Positions 19,944 through 30,794 are shown, counted from the first letter of the stretch. The stretch is DNA of 64,000 nt from JANQOH01 sp965214495 (GCA_965214495.1 OZ243958.1:2232001-2296000), one strand, 5' to 3'. The notes: generated from the letters alone by a model not told the origin. Numbers and translations: made by a program.

Positions 19944-20875
19944 TCATGCCGTGACGGCTTTACGCTCGTGGAACATCAGACGCTGAATGTTGCAGACCAG
20001 GTTGGCCAATCCGATCCTGGTCCTGGCCCGCTCGATACCGATGGTGCGGATGAACAGGCCCATGCGCTCCTTCTGGTGGGCGAAGACATGCTCCGCCGGC
20101 GTGCGGACAGCCGACTTGCGAGCGTTGGCCCGAGCGGTTGTTCCGGGCATGGGTCGGCCCCTGGGCTTCTTGCGGTGGATGTGGGAGACCCGCCCCCTGT
20201 CCGCCAGCCAGGCCTCGTTGGCCCGGGAGCGATAAGCACTGTCAGCCCACACGCCCGCGGCCAGATTGTCGCTGGTGATCGAATGACGCAGCATCCGACC
20301 GTCATGGCAGGCGGCATCGGTCACCGCGAAGCTGCGGATGAAGCCGTATCTGCGGTCGATGACGATGTGGTTCTTGTAGCCGAACACCGGGATCGCGATG
20401 TCGGGCTGGCGCTGCCGTAATCCGATCGGGGCCCGGCGCCACCCGGTCTTCACCGTCCAGCGCGCTTGCGTGTCCTTCTGCGCCGCCTTCGCCGGTTGAC
20501 CCGCCCAAATCTCGGCTCTGCTCTTGCCCGACTCGATCGCTTCCTTCTCCCGCTCCGTGTGGCGCTGCCTCGGCGCCGACACCAGCGTCGCATCGACGAT
20601 CCGGCCGCCCATCGCCAGATAACCCGCACGGCGAAGCCTGCGATCGAAGGCGGCGAACAACGCATCCATCGCCCCGGCCCGAACCAGGCGCTCGCGGAAG
20701 GTCCAGATGGTATTGCGATCCGGCGTCCGTGCTCCCAGCTCGAAACCCAGGAAGCGAAGCCAGCTCGGACGGTCGCGGATCAGGAACTCCATCCGTTCGT
20801 CGCTCACCGTGTGCCGGGCTGCCAGGATCAGGATTTTGAACATCACTCACCACCGGATCGTAAGGCGGGCGCCCG
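19944..20875 (-). pseudogene. IS5-family transposase, frameshifted near the N-terminus
   Basis: The intact frame (19944-20843, ATG at 20843) encodes the catalytic part of an IS5-group DDE transposase: MFKILILAARHTVSDERMEF, IVDATLVSAP (first Asp), VWADSAYRS (second Asp), and AEHVFAHQK (Glu) before the C-terminal helix. Relatives have the segment GGRPPYDPVxMFKIL. Here GGRPPYDPVV is present directly upstream but in another frame, separated from ATG TTC by four extra bases (20844-20847), a GTGA-type duplication. The usual first 40-50 residues before that are not recognisable. The element is therefore probably inactive unless translation starts internally. Confidence 0.82.
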
Positions 20876-21221
20876 CCCCCGGAGCCGAACGAGCAACATC
20901 TCTCACCCTTGGGGATATTGGCTGGTGCGAGTACTGCTGGCCCCGGCGGACGATCAGGAGTCTTCCGGGAAGCGGCGCGCATTTCGTTCGCCGCCCGGTG
21001 CGCGGGGCGTTGGAACCGTCGCCGATCTTCGCGTCCTGCGGCGGGGATCGGGGCAGTCCATCCTGTCATGCGGCGATGATGTCGTCGCAGTCGTTGTATG
21101 GCTGCGGCCGGGGGGTGTATTCTGCGCAAACGATCGCGCGGCTGTGAGGCGTGGTTGCGACCACTGATCGACGCGACCGAGGTGGCGGCCGGCAGGCCAT
21201 CGAGAACAGGGAGGGAACCCG
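20876..21221. other. Region between the IS5-like remnant and the TauD cluster; no gene seen
   Basis: About 350 bp without a supportable gene. Its left part should include the 5' end of the IS5-like element, whose terminal repeat was not found. The right part precedes a gene with a good ribosome site (GGGAGGGAA before ATG 21222), so a promoter is expected here, but no clear sigma-70 hexamer pair is visible. Confidence 0.4.
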
Positions 21222-21509
21222 ATGATCCGAATGCGGTTCGCCGCGCTCGCGGCCTTCGCCATGTCCGCCTCGGTTGCGGCGCACGGGGCGCCGGCGCAGC
21301 AGAGCTACATCATCGAAGCCGCCGTTACCGGCGACGGCAATGTCGATTTCGTGATCGACGGCAATATCTACGGCGCGGTCGGCGCATGCCCGGACTGGCA
21401 GGCGGGGGATCGGGTCGTCTTCGCCGACGGCAAGGTCTCGGCGCGCTGCGACGCGGTCCAGCTCACCAATATCGACCGCGACACCACTTGCGAACTGGTG
21501 TGCGAATGA
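21222..21509 (+). CDS. Small secreted protein of unknown function
   Basis: Protein of 95 residues with a Sec signal peptide (basic start, FAALAAFAMSASVAAHG, cleavage near APA-QQ) and a mature part of about 70 residues. The mature part contains three or four cysteines (ACPDW, SARCDAV, TTCELVCE), which could form disulphides in the periplasm. A strong ribosome site (GGGAGGGAA, 6 bases away) supports the ATG. It is 32 bp upstream of the dioxygenase gene and probably co-transcribed. No family is recognised. Confidence 0.75.
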   Translation: MIRMRFAALAAFAMSASVAAHGAPAQQSYIIEAAVTGDGNVDFVIDGNIYGAVGACPDWQAGDRVVFADGKVSARCDAVQLTNIDRDTTCELVCE

Positions 21510-21541
21510 GCGGCGTCCACAGGCCGAAAAGGAGACGTGAC

Positions 21542-22471
21542 ATGACCATGGACGTGACCCCGGTCGATGCGACGCTGGGCGCCGTGGTGCGCGGAGTCGC
21601 CCTGTCGGGCGATATCGAGAAACGAGCGCTCGACGAGATCGTCGAGGCGTGGCACGCCCACGCGGTGCTCGTCTTCCCCGGCCAGCATCTCGACGACGCG
21701 CGCCAGGCTGCGTTCAGCCGCCGCCTGGGGCCGCTTGAAAACGTCGCCATCTTCCGCCAGAACACCGACGACGCGATCAACGGCAACCCCGCCGATTTCC
21801 GGAGCGAACGCCAGGAATTCGCCTACCTTACCAACGAGAAGAAGGATGGCGGGCTGGTCGCCCGGGACAGCAAGCGCGATCTGCTGCTCAGGGGCAATTC
21901 CTGGTGGCACACCGATTCATCGTTCAAAGTCGTACCGGCGAAGGCGTCGCTGCTATCGGCCCGGGCCGTGCCGGAGACCGGCGGCAAGACCGAATGGGCC
22001 GACATGCGCGCCGCCTACGACGCGCTCGACCCGGAGATGCAGACGTGGCTCGAAGACAAGGTCGCGGTCCATAGCTACGCCTGGAGCCAGGGGCTCGTCG
22101 GCGGCGCCGACATGATCCTCGATTCGATCCTGCCGCCTGTCGAGCACCCGATCATCCGCACACACTCGGCGACCGGGCGCAAGATCCTCTATGTCGGTCG
22201 CCACGCGAGCCATATCCTCGGTGAGGACGTGGAGGAAAGCCGGGCGCTGTTGGGCAAGCTGTGCGACGAGGCCTGCCGGCCGCCGCGCACGTTCAAGCAC
22301 CGCTGGACCGAAGGCGACCTGGTGATGTGGGACAACCGCGCTGTCCTGCATCGCGGCCACGGTTATCCGGCCGATCAGTTGCGGCGGATGGTGCGCACCA
22401 CTATCGCTGGCGACGCCACGCCCAACCCGTGGCTGTTCGACGCCGACATCCCCGCCAATCTGGCCATCTGA
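21542..22471 (+). CDS. TauD/TfdA-family Fe(II)/2-oxoglutarate dioxygenase
   Basis: Oxygenase of 309 residues that couples 2-oxoglutarate decarboxylation to substrate hydroxylation. The iron triad is visible as WWHTDSSF (His 123, Asp 125) and VLHRG (His about 270), with a C-terminal Arg in MVRTTIAG for 2-oxoglutarate. The start ATG at 21542 follows AAAAGGAGACGTGAC, a good ribosome site; the open frame reaching further upstream covers the small secreted gene. The substrate (taurine, aryloxyacetate or other) cannot be told. The downstream dienelactone hydrolase suggests a role in degrading an aromatic or halogenated compound. Confidence 0.9.
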   Translation: MTMDVTPVDATLGAVVRGVALSGDIEKRALDEIVEAWHAHAVLVFPGQHLDDARQAAFSRRLGPLENVAIFRQNTDDAINGNPADFRSERQEFAYLTNEKKDGGLVARDSKRDLLLRGNSWWHTDSSFKVVPAKASLLSARAVPETGGKTEWADMRAAYDALDPEMQTWLEDKVAVHSYAWSQGLVGGADMILDSILPPVEHPIIRTHSATGRKILYVGRHASHILGEDVEESRALLGKLCDEACRPPRTFKHRWTEGDLVMWDNRAVLHRGHGYPADQLRRMVRTTIAGDATPNPWLFDADIPANLAI

Positions 22472-22479
22472 GGCTCGCG

Positions 22480-23232
22480 ATGCACGAGTTCGAAACGACG
22501 ATCGCCACCGCCGACGGGGCGCTCGACGCCTTCGTCTGCCACCCCGATGAAGGCGGCCCCTTCCCCGCAGTGCTCTTCTACATGGACGCGCCCGGCATCC
22601 GCGAGGAACTGCGCGACATGGCGCGGCGCCTCGGCACGGTCGGCTATTTCGTCGTGCTGCCGAACCTGTACTACCGTAGCGGGAGCGAGGGCCATTACGG
22701 CTTCGACCTGTCGCGCATCCGCACCGACGACAGCGAACGCCGGAAGATGTTCGACGTGATGAACACGCTGACCAACGCGCGCGTCGTCGCCGACACGCGA
22801 CCGCTGCTCGATTTCGTTCACGGCGCAGAAAAGGCGGCGCCGGGCCCCGTCGGTTGTGTCGGATACTGCATGAGCGGACGATTCGTGGTGTCTGCCGCCG
22901 CCGAATGGCCGGACGAATTCGCCGCCATCGCTTCGTATTACGGGGTCGGTATCGTTACCGACGACGCCGATTCACCGCACCTGCGCGCCGGCGAGATCAG
23001 CGGCGAACTCTATCTGGCGTTCGCCTCGAACGACCCGTATGTGCCGCAGGAACTGCTCGACCGGATGCCGGCGATCATGGCCGAGGCGGGTGTGAACCAT
23101 CGAATAGAGGTCTATCCCGACACCGAGCAAGGCTTCGCGTTTCCGCAGCGCGCGGTGTATCGCAAGGCGGCCGCCGAACGGCATTGGGAGCGTCTGTCCG
23201 CCTTGTTCGCGCGGCGGCTTTCGGCTTCGTAA
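22480..23232 (+). CDS. Dienelactone hydrolase family protein
   Basis: Alpha/beta hydrolase with Cys nucleophile, 250 residues. The elbow GYCMSG places the catalytic Cys at about 130, as in dienelactone hydrolase; the acid and His are likely in ASNDPYVPQE and DTEQGFAFP. The ATG at 22480 lies eight bases after the dioxygenase stop, so the two are one operon. The family opens dienelactones in chlorocatechol breakdown but has many other substrates, so the pathway is inference. Confidence 0.86.
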   Translation: MHEFETTIATADGALDAFVCHPDEGGPFPAVLFYMDAPGIREELRDMARRLGTVGYFVVLPNLYYRSGSEGHYGFDLSRIRTDDSERRKMFDVMNTLTNARVVADTRPLLDFVHGAEKAAPGPVGCVGYCMSGRFVVSAAAEWPDEFAAIASYYGVGIVTDDADSPHLRAGEISGELYLAFASNDPYVPQELLDRMPAIMAEAGVNHRIEVYPDTEQGFAFPQRAVYRKAAAERHWERLSALFARRLSAS

Positions 23233-23239
23233 AGCGGGA

Positions 23240-23635
23240 TCAGGCGACCGGGCCACCCTTCTTGCGCCACGCGGCGATGCCGCCGGCGAGGTTCGCTGCA
23301 CGGCCGATTCCCATGTCCTTCAGCGTCTTCGCGGCGAGCGCCGAACGGCCGCCGGTCGCGCAATAGACGATGAGTCGGCGGCCGGCGCTCAGTTCCCGCT
23401 TGTGCATCGACGATTCCGGGTCGGCGATGAATTCGAGCAGGCCGCGCGGGACCGGCAGCGCGCCCGGAATCGCGCCCTTGGCGTATTCGCCGGGCTCGCG
23501 AACATCGACGAACACGGCGTCGGATCCGTTCAGCTCGGCGATCGCTTCTTCGGCGGAGACCGACTCCACCGCCGCCTCGGCCTCGGCGACCATCCGGCGA
23601 ACTCCCCTGGTCAGCATTCGCTCCTCCCGTTTCAT
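23240..23635 (-). CDS. Rhodanese-like domain protein
   Basis: Single-domain sulfurtransferase of 131 residues. The active loop YCATGGRSALAAKTL carries the catalytic Cys, and DVREPGEYAKGAIPGALPVP is the conserved family block. It probably transfers sulfane sulfur to a small acceptor such as cyanide or glutathione persulfide in the cytosol. It is convergent with the dienelactone hydrolase (7 bp gap) and divergent from recQ. Confidence 0.9.
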   Translation of the reverse strand: MKREERMLTRGVRRMVAEAEAAVESVSAEEAIAELNGSDAVFVDVREPGEYAKGAIPGALPVPRGLLEFIADPESSMHKRELSAGRRLIVYCATGGRSALAAKTLKDMGIGRAANLAGGIAAWRKKGGPVA

Positions 23636-23739
23636 ACGCGCCGGCGACGAACGACAGGGCGATCCTGTCGCATCGGCGGGCGCGCCCGACTTTACTGTAT
23701 AAATCGCCGCGGAGCGGCTCGTTCGACAGGCGGAATTCG

Positions 23740-25598
<1,859 letters not shown>

Positions 25599-25602
<4 letters not shown>

Positions 25603-25985
25603 TCCGTCTCGCCGCCCTGCTGATTGCGCTGGCTACGCCGGCCGTGGCGACGACCGAGGCCGAGCGCGCCGCTCGCCGCGACGCGGCCGACTACCATGTG
25701 CTGTTCGAGATTCGCGAGGTCGTGGCGCCCGCGGTGCTGCGCGAGGACGGCAGCGGACGGTGTCGCGCGCGCGGCGTCGCACACATCCTGTTTCGCGGCC
25801 CGCGCGACCTCGAGACCGGGCGGACGAGCGAGATCGTGTTGCGCTGCCGCGCCGGCGGAGGCGCGGACGACAGTCCGGCGATTTATGATCATGCCGACCC
25901 CGCCGCTCCGACACGCCTGATCGCGTGGCTCTACCGTTTCGAGGATCGGCTGATCGCGATCGACTGGGTGGCGCTGGCGTTCTGA
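25599..25985 (+). CDS. Small exported protein of unknown function
   Basis: Protein of 128 residues with a short signal peptide (IRLAALLIALATPAVA, cleavage before TTEAE). The mature domain has two cysteines (GRCRARG, VLRCRAG) and ends in a beta-rich stretch (LIAWLYRFEDRLIAIDWV). GTG start overlaps the recQ stop by four bases, so expression is coupled to recQ although the product is likely periplasmic. No family is recognised. Confidence 0.72.
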
Positions 25986-26054
25986 TCCGACGGCGGATTT
26001 CAATCCCGCCGCCGACGCGGTATCATGGCGTTGTCTGGATGATCGGGAGAACTG

Positions 26055-26522
26055 ATGGCGACCCATGACCGGATCATGATTGGCGGCTTCGTCAGTCTGG
26101 CGGCGTTGACCGTGGCCTTGATCGCTTGGGTGCGCGCCGATGTAGCGGGTGTCGAAACCCGTCTTGGCGCGCGGATGGAGGAGGTGGAGATCCGCCTTGT
26201 CGCGCGGATCGACGATGTCGAGACCCGCCTCGGTGCACGGATCGATGATGTCGAAAACCGCCTCGGCGCGCGGATCGACGGCGTCGAGGCAAGGCTCGAC
26301 GGCATCGACGCGAGGCTCGACGGTATCGATGCGAGGCTCGACGGTATCGATGTGCGGCTCGACGGGCTCGCCGCGCGGATGGACGAGATTGATCGACGCG
26401 TCGAGGAGCTTGACGGTCGCATGGGTGGTATGGAGCAACGCATGGCGCGGATGGAGGGCACGCTGTCCGCCGTGATTACCTTTGCCGACATCGGTGCGAT
26501 CGTCGATGAGGAGGCGCCGTAA
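26055..26522 (+). CDS. Membrane-anchored coiled-coil repeat protein
   Basis: Protein of 155 residues with one N-terminal membrane helix (about 9-26) and then an almost purely repetitive rod. Four copies of an 11-residue repeat of the type V-E-T-R-L-G-A-R-I-D-D are followed by at least four copies of a 7-residue repeat of the type D-G-I-D-A-R-L. A short non-repetitive tail (TFADIGAIVDEEAP) ends it. Hydrophobic spacing predicts a long coiled coil on the far side of the membrane. DNA repeats at 26145-26380 underlie it, so copy number may vary. No function can be assigned. Confidence 0.75.
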   Translation: MATHDRIMIGGFVSLAALTVALIAWVRADVAGVETRLGARMEEVEIRLVARIDDVETRLGARIDDVENRLGARIDGVEARLDGIDARLDGIDARLDGIDVRLDGLAARMDEIDRRVEELDGRMGGMEQRMARMEGTLSAVITFADIGAIVDEEAP

Positions 26523-26852
26523 CGATGCGAGACGGAATCGCGCCCCGCGGCTGCGGCGACAAGGCGCCGAGTCCCGCGCCGGGCGGTCCGTCAGGACCGT
26601 TGCGCCGCAACCGTGCGCTGCAAGCGGGTTCCCAATAGCCGCGCAGGCCGTTGCGGCAGTCCGGCGCGACAGCGCCTTCGAGCAGGCGCCGCGGTACGAT
26701 GCGCGCGCGCAGGGATCGGACCGTCGGCGACTCCCGGGTTGCCCCGGCGTGAGTTCCTCAGGTTCGCTCTCCGCTTCGCGGGGGGCGCGCTGTCGGTCAC
26801 CGCTGCGACAGGCGCAAATTTTCTCGGTGCTCCGGGCGCCCGCGTGCGGAAA
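26523..26852. other. 330-bp gap; no gene supported
   Basis: Stretch between the coiled-coil gene and the nuclease-like gene. The nuclease frame stays open through most of it (to 26613), and the reading includes RREFLRF followed by a hydrophobic run that mimics a Tat signal. Homology to the family begins only at the ATG at 26853, so the stretch is treated as non-coding. No promoter is clear. Confidence 0.5.
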
Positions 26853-27632
26853 ATGGCGACGATAACCGACCGATTCCTCCCCGGCGTTCCGGGACCGGAA
26901 ATCGAGGCGGTATTCCACGCGGCGCCCGGCAACGAAATCGCCGCGGGGAAATTCGACAGCCCGGAATCGTCTGCCGCACTCGCCGCCAACGCTTTCGGCT
27001 TCTTCATGAGACGGGCGGCGGATCTGCCGCCCCTGCCCGGATGTAACGACGACGCATGGCCCGCGCGCTCGTTGACGCTCGAAACCGAGGTCCGGTTCCC
27101 GTGGCGCGGCGGGCGGCATCCCGTCCTCGACTGCCTCGTGACCACGCCCTCCGCGTTGATCGGGATCGAGTCGAAACGGTTCGAGCCATACAGGACGAGG
27201 AGCGCCTCACGGCCGAGCGACGCATACTGGCGTCCGGTCTGGGGCGAACACATGAAGGGGTATGAAGGCGTTCGCGACGGGTTGCGCGATGAACCGGACC
27301 TCTGGCGGCGATTGGACGCCGCGCAGCTTTTCAAGCACGCCTTCGCGCTCAGGACCGCCGTGCGCAGGAAGCCCGAATTTCACGGCCTCGCGCCCGTGCT
27401 CTTCTACGTCTGTGCGGAACCGGAGGCATGGCCGGAAAGCGGCGAACCGGTGGACGAAAGGGCCCGGAAGCGACACCGCGAAGAGATCGGGCGTTTCGCG
27501 GCCGCCGTGACTGGCGACGAGGTGCGCTTCGTCGCCTGTTCCTGGAGACGCCTCCTCGAGATCTGGGCCAGCCACGAGGACGGTCGCATCCGGGCCCACG
27601 CGAACGCCGTGACCGAACGTTTCTCGCCCTGA
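26853..27632 (+). CDS. PGN_0703-like putative PD-(D/E)XK nuclease family protein
   Basis: Protein of 259 residues. The core PVLDCLVTTPSALIGIESKR carries an Asp and a following E-S-K, the spacing of a PD-(D/E)XK metal site. The surrounding blocks SPESSAALAANAFGFF, FPWRGGRHP, RPVWGEHMKGYE, LDAAQLFKHAFALR and VLFYVCAEP recur in uncharacterised proteins related to the PGN_0703-like group. The call is from remembered family pattern, not a search. It stands alone with no methyltransferase nearby, so it is not a classical restriction system. Start ATG 26853 gives MATITDRFLPGVPG, where homology begins. Confidence 0.7.
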   Translation: MATITDRFLPGVPGPEIEAVFHAAPGNEIAAGKFDSPESSAALAANAFGFFMRRAADLPPLPGCNDDAWPARSLTLETEVRFPWRGGRHPVLDCLVTTPSALIGIESKRFEPYRTRSASRPSDAYWRPVWGEHMKGYEGVRDGLRDEPDLWRRLDAAQLFKHAFALRTAVRRKPEFHGLAPVLFYVCAEPEAWPESGEPVDERARKRHREEIGRFAAAVTGDEVRFVACSWRRLLEIWASHEDGRIRAHANAVTERFSP

Positions 27633-27775
27633 ATCTCCGACGCGCACAAAGAGGGGACGCGGAGGCCCCAAGGGGAACGTCCGGGCGTCGATCCGGCGGG
27701 CAAAATCCTGATATGGTGTCGTCCGGTTAGAGGCTTGTCCGGCGGCGCGCGACGGGCGGAGGGGGTGTTCCGACA

Positions 27776-29449
27776 ATGTACGACCTCGTGATTCGCGACG
27801 CGGCGATCTATGACGGCTCCGGCGGGCCGATGCGGCGCGGCGACGTGGCGGTGGCCGGCGGGCGCATCGCCGCGGTCGGTCGTGACGTCGGCGCGGCGCG
27901 CGAGACCGTCGATGCCGAGGGGTGCGCACTGGCCCCCGGCATCATCGACACCCATACGCACTACGACGCCCAGATCACATGGGATTCGTGGGCGACGCCG
28001 TCGCCGGCGCTCGGCGTCACCACCGTGGTGATCGGCAATTGCGGCTTCGCCATCGCGCCATGCCGACCGCCGCATCGCGACATGACCGCGCGTAATCTGT
28101 GCAATGTCGAAGGCATGTCGATCGACGCCCTGCGCGCCGGTATCCGCTGGAATTTCGAGACCTTCCCTGAATATCTCGATGCCGTCGAACGCGCCGGGGT
28201 GGGGCCGAACGTTGCCGCCTTCGTCGGCCATTCCGCCGTGCGCACTTGGGTGATGGGCGAACAGGCGACCGAGCGCGCCGCGACTCCGGGCGAGGTCGCC
28301 GCAATGGGCCGCATCGTGCGTGAGGGGATGGCCGCGGGCGCAGTCGGGTTCGCGACCTCGACCTTCGAAGGACACAATGGCGATGGCGGCGTGCCCATGC
28401 CCTCGCTGCTCGCCGAAGAGAGCGAGATCGGTGCGTTGATCGGCGCGATGGCCGAGTCGGAGCGTGGCGTGTTCATGCTGACCCGCGGCAAGAACACTCG
28501 CATCGCCACGCTCGAGCGCTTCGCCGCCGACTCCGGCCGGCCGGTGATCGTCGCCGCGCTGCTGCACGACCACACGAAACCGCAGGCGACCACGCGCGCC
28601 CTCGACCGTATCGCCGAAGCGAACCGGCGGGGCCGCGAGCTCTACGGCCAGGTGTCGTGCTGCCCGCTGACCATGGAGTTCACTCTTCGCAACCCGTATC
28701 TGATGGAATCCTACGAGGCATGGCGCCCGGCGATGGCGACCCGCGGCGACGGCCTGGAGCCGATCTACGCCGACACCGCGTTCCGCGCCGCCATGAAGGC
28801 CGAGCTCGAAAACCCCGACGGCCTGCGGGCCTTCAACGGCGACTGGTCGCGCATCGTGGTCGCCGAAGTCGGCAATGGCGGCGCGCGCAACGCCGAGGGA
28901 CGCACGATCGCCGATCTCGCCGCGGCGGCCGGCGCACATCCGCTCGACTGTTTCCTCGATTTCGGCCTCGCCGACGGCCTCGACACCGTGTTCACCTCGA
29001 CCCTGCTCAACTCGGACGAAACGGCCGTCGCCGAGCTGATCACGCACCCGCACAGCACCGTGGCGCTGTCGGACGCCGGCGCACATCTCACCTTTTTCTG
29101 CGACGCCGGGTTCGGCCCCCATCTCTACGGCCATTGGGTGCGCGACAAGGGGGCGCTCGACCTGGAAACCGCGGTCCACCGCCTGACCGGGCGGCAGGCC
29201 GACATCTTCCGCCTGCGCGACCGCGGGCGCATCCGCGAGGGCGCGTGGGCCGACCTGATGCTGTTCGACCCGGAGCGCATCGGGCGCACCCCGAACCGGC
29301 GCGTTCACGATCTGCCGGGCGGCGCGAGCCGGCTGACCTGCGACGCCGAGGGCCTGGACGGGGTATGGATCAACGGCGTGCGCGTGGCGGACGGCGACGG
29401 GTTCCGCCCGGCCGACCGTCCGCCCGGCCGGTTGATCCGCAGCAATTGA
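27776..29449 (+). CDS. N-acyl-D-amino-acid deacylase family amidohydrolase
   Basis: Amidohydrolase of 557 residues related to D-aminoacylase. The first metal motif is DTHTHYDAQ (His 60 and 62), followed by GVTTVVIGNCGFAIAP with the ligand Cys of the family. VALSDAGAHLTFF carries the late Asp, and the C-terminal beta-sandwich (RGRIREGAWADLMLFDPERIG) is typical. The family removes N-acyl groups from D-amino acids, but many members hydrolyse other amides. It is 61 bp upstream of a LarA-like gene on the same strand, a likely operon. Confidence 0.87.
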   Translation: MYDLVIRDAAIYDGSGGPMRRGDVAVAGGRIAAVGRDVGAARETVDAEGCALAPGIIDTHTHYDAQITWDSWATPSPALGVTTVVIGNCGFAIAPCRPPHRDMTARNLCNVEGMSIDALRAGIRWNFETFPEYLDAVERAGVGPNVAAFVGHSAVRTWVMGEQATERAATPGEVAAMGRIVREGMAAGAVGFATSTFEGHNGDGGVPMPSLLAEESEIGALIGAMAESERGVFMLTRGKNTRIATLERFAADSGRPVIVAALLHDHTKPQATTRALDRIAEANRRGRELYGQVSCCPLTMEFTLRNPYLMESYEAWRPAMATRGDGLEPIYADTAFRAAMKAELENPDGLRAFNGDWSRIVVAEVGNGGARNAEGRTIADLAAAAGAHPLDCFLDFGLADGLDTVFTSTLLNSDETAVAELITHPHSTVALSDAGAHLTFFCDAGFGPHLYGHWVRDKGALDLETAVHRLTGRQADIFRLRDRGRIREGAWADLMLFDPERIGRTPNRRVHDLPGGASRLTCDAEGLDGVWINGVRVADGDGFRPADRPPGRLIRSN

Positions 29450-29510
29450 CCGCGTAGGCTTGCCGCCCGGAGCCTGGACACGCGCGTATCGACGACAGGG
29501 AGAGGATGCC

Positions 29511-30794
29511 ATGCTTGACGAAGCGCGGATCAACATCGCCGGCGGGCTGGATTTCGGCCTGCCCCGCATGGCGCGGGTGCGCCAGAGCTTCGAGCGTCAC
29601 CGGATCGACGACGTGGCCGGCGCGGTTGCCGCCGAAATCGCGCGGCCCGGAATCGCGGCGCGTATAGCGCCGGGCGCGCGCATCGCCGTCGGCGTGGGAA
29701 GCCGCGGAGTCAACAACATCCAGGCCGCCACTCGTGCGACGGTGGCGGCGCTCAAGGAGCGCGGCGCGCATCCCTTCATCTTCCCCGCGATGGGCAGCCA
29801 CGGCGGCGGCACCGCGGAAGGCCAGCGCCGCATCCTTGCCGGCTACGGCATCACCGACAACGAGGTTGGCGCGCCGGTCGAGGCGAGCATGGACACCGTG
29901 GTGGTGGCCGAGATGGACGACGGCACGGCGCTGCACATGGACCGGCTCGCCAACGAGGCCGACGGCGTGGTGCTCATCAACCGGATCAAACCGCACACCA
30001 GCTTCCGCGGGCCTATCGAGAGCGGCATCTGCAAGATGATCATCATCGGCATGGGCAAGATCAACGGCGCCTCGGCCTTCCACGGCGGCTACGAGATGAC
30101 CGATTTCGGCAAGGTTCTGCCGCCCGCTGCACAGGCGGTGATCGATAACAGCCGGTTCCTGTTCGGCGTCGGGCTGGTCGAGGACGCTTACGACGACACC
30201 GCCCATGTCGAGGCCATTCCGGGCGAGACTCTCGTCGCGCGCGAGACCGAGTTGCAGGCGCGCGCCGGGTCGCTGATGGCGCGGATCTTCATCGACGACA
30301 TCGACGTGTTGATCGTCGACGAGATCGGCAAGGAGATCAGCGGCGCCGGCGCCGACCCCAACGTGATCGGCTCGACCGGGCGTGCGCAGGAAGGCTTCGA
30401 ACTGCCGCGCGTGAAGAAGATCGTGATGCTCGACCTGACCGACGCGACCAAGGGCAACGCGGCGGGGGTGGGCAGCGCCGACGTGATTACGTCGCGGCTG
30501 TTCCGCCGCATCGACTTCGGGGTCACCTATGCGAACATCGTCACGAGCACCTATCTCTCCGGCGGCGCGATCCCGATCCCGATGCGCACCGAGGGCGAGG
30601 CGGTGCGGCTGGCGGTCAAAACTCTGATCGGGGTCGAACCGATGGACGCCCGTATCGTGCGCATCAGGAACACGCTTGCGCTCGGCGAGATCGGGGTTTC
30701 GGAGGCGCTGTTCGATGAAGTCCGCGCGCACGCGAACATGGAGCTGGTGAGCGAGCCCGCCGAAATCGCGCTCGATGCCGCCCGCGCCGCCTGA
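29511..30794 (+). CDS. LarA/DUF2088-like protein
   Basis: Protein of 427 residues similar to the N-terminal LarA (nickel-dependent lactate racemase) family. It has GVGSRGVNNI, FPAMGSHGGGTAEGQRRIL, VLINRIKPHTSFRGP and GICKMIIIGMGK, blocks shared by non-racemase relatives. No larB, larC or larE is present in the window, so pincer-nickel cofactor synthesis is not shown, and the reaction is unknown. The ATG at 29511 follows GGGAGAGGA. Pairing with the D-amino-acid deacylase-like gene suggests metabolism of a hydroxy or D-amino acid; this is inference. Confidence 0.78.
   Translation: MLDEARINIAGGLDFGLPRMARVRQSFERHRIDDVAGAVAAEIARPGIAARIAPGARIAVGVGSRGVNNIQAATRATVAALKERGAHPFIFPAMGSHGGGTAEGQRRILAGYGITDNEVGAPVEASMDTVVVAEMDDGTALHMDRLANEADGVVLINRIKPHTSFRGPIESGICKMIIIGMGKINGASAFHGGYEMTDFGKVLPPAAQAVIDNSRFLFGVGLVEDAYDDTAHVEAIPGETLVARETELQARAGSLMARIFIDDIDVLIVDEIGKEISGAGADPNVIGSTGRAQEGFELPRVKKIVMLDLTDATKGNAAGVGSADVITSRLFRRIDFGVTYANIVTSTYLSGGAIPIPMRTEGEAVRLAVKTLIGVEPMDARIVRIRNTLALGEIGVSEALFDEVRAHANMELVSEPAEIALDAARAA

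Noticed and set aside
26735..26852. A Tat-like segment (RREFLRF plus hydrophobic run) upstream of the nuclease-like gene, suggesting an exported protein
   Set aside because: Family similarity starts at the ATG at 26853, the upstream codons lack a start with ribosome site, and export of a PD-(D/E)XK protein is unlikely. Probably chance.
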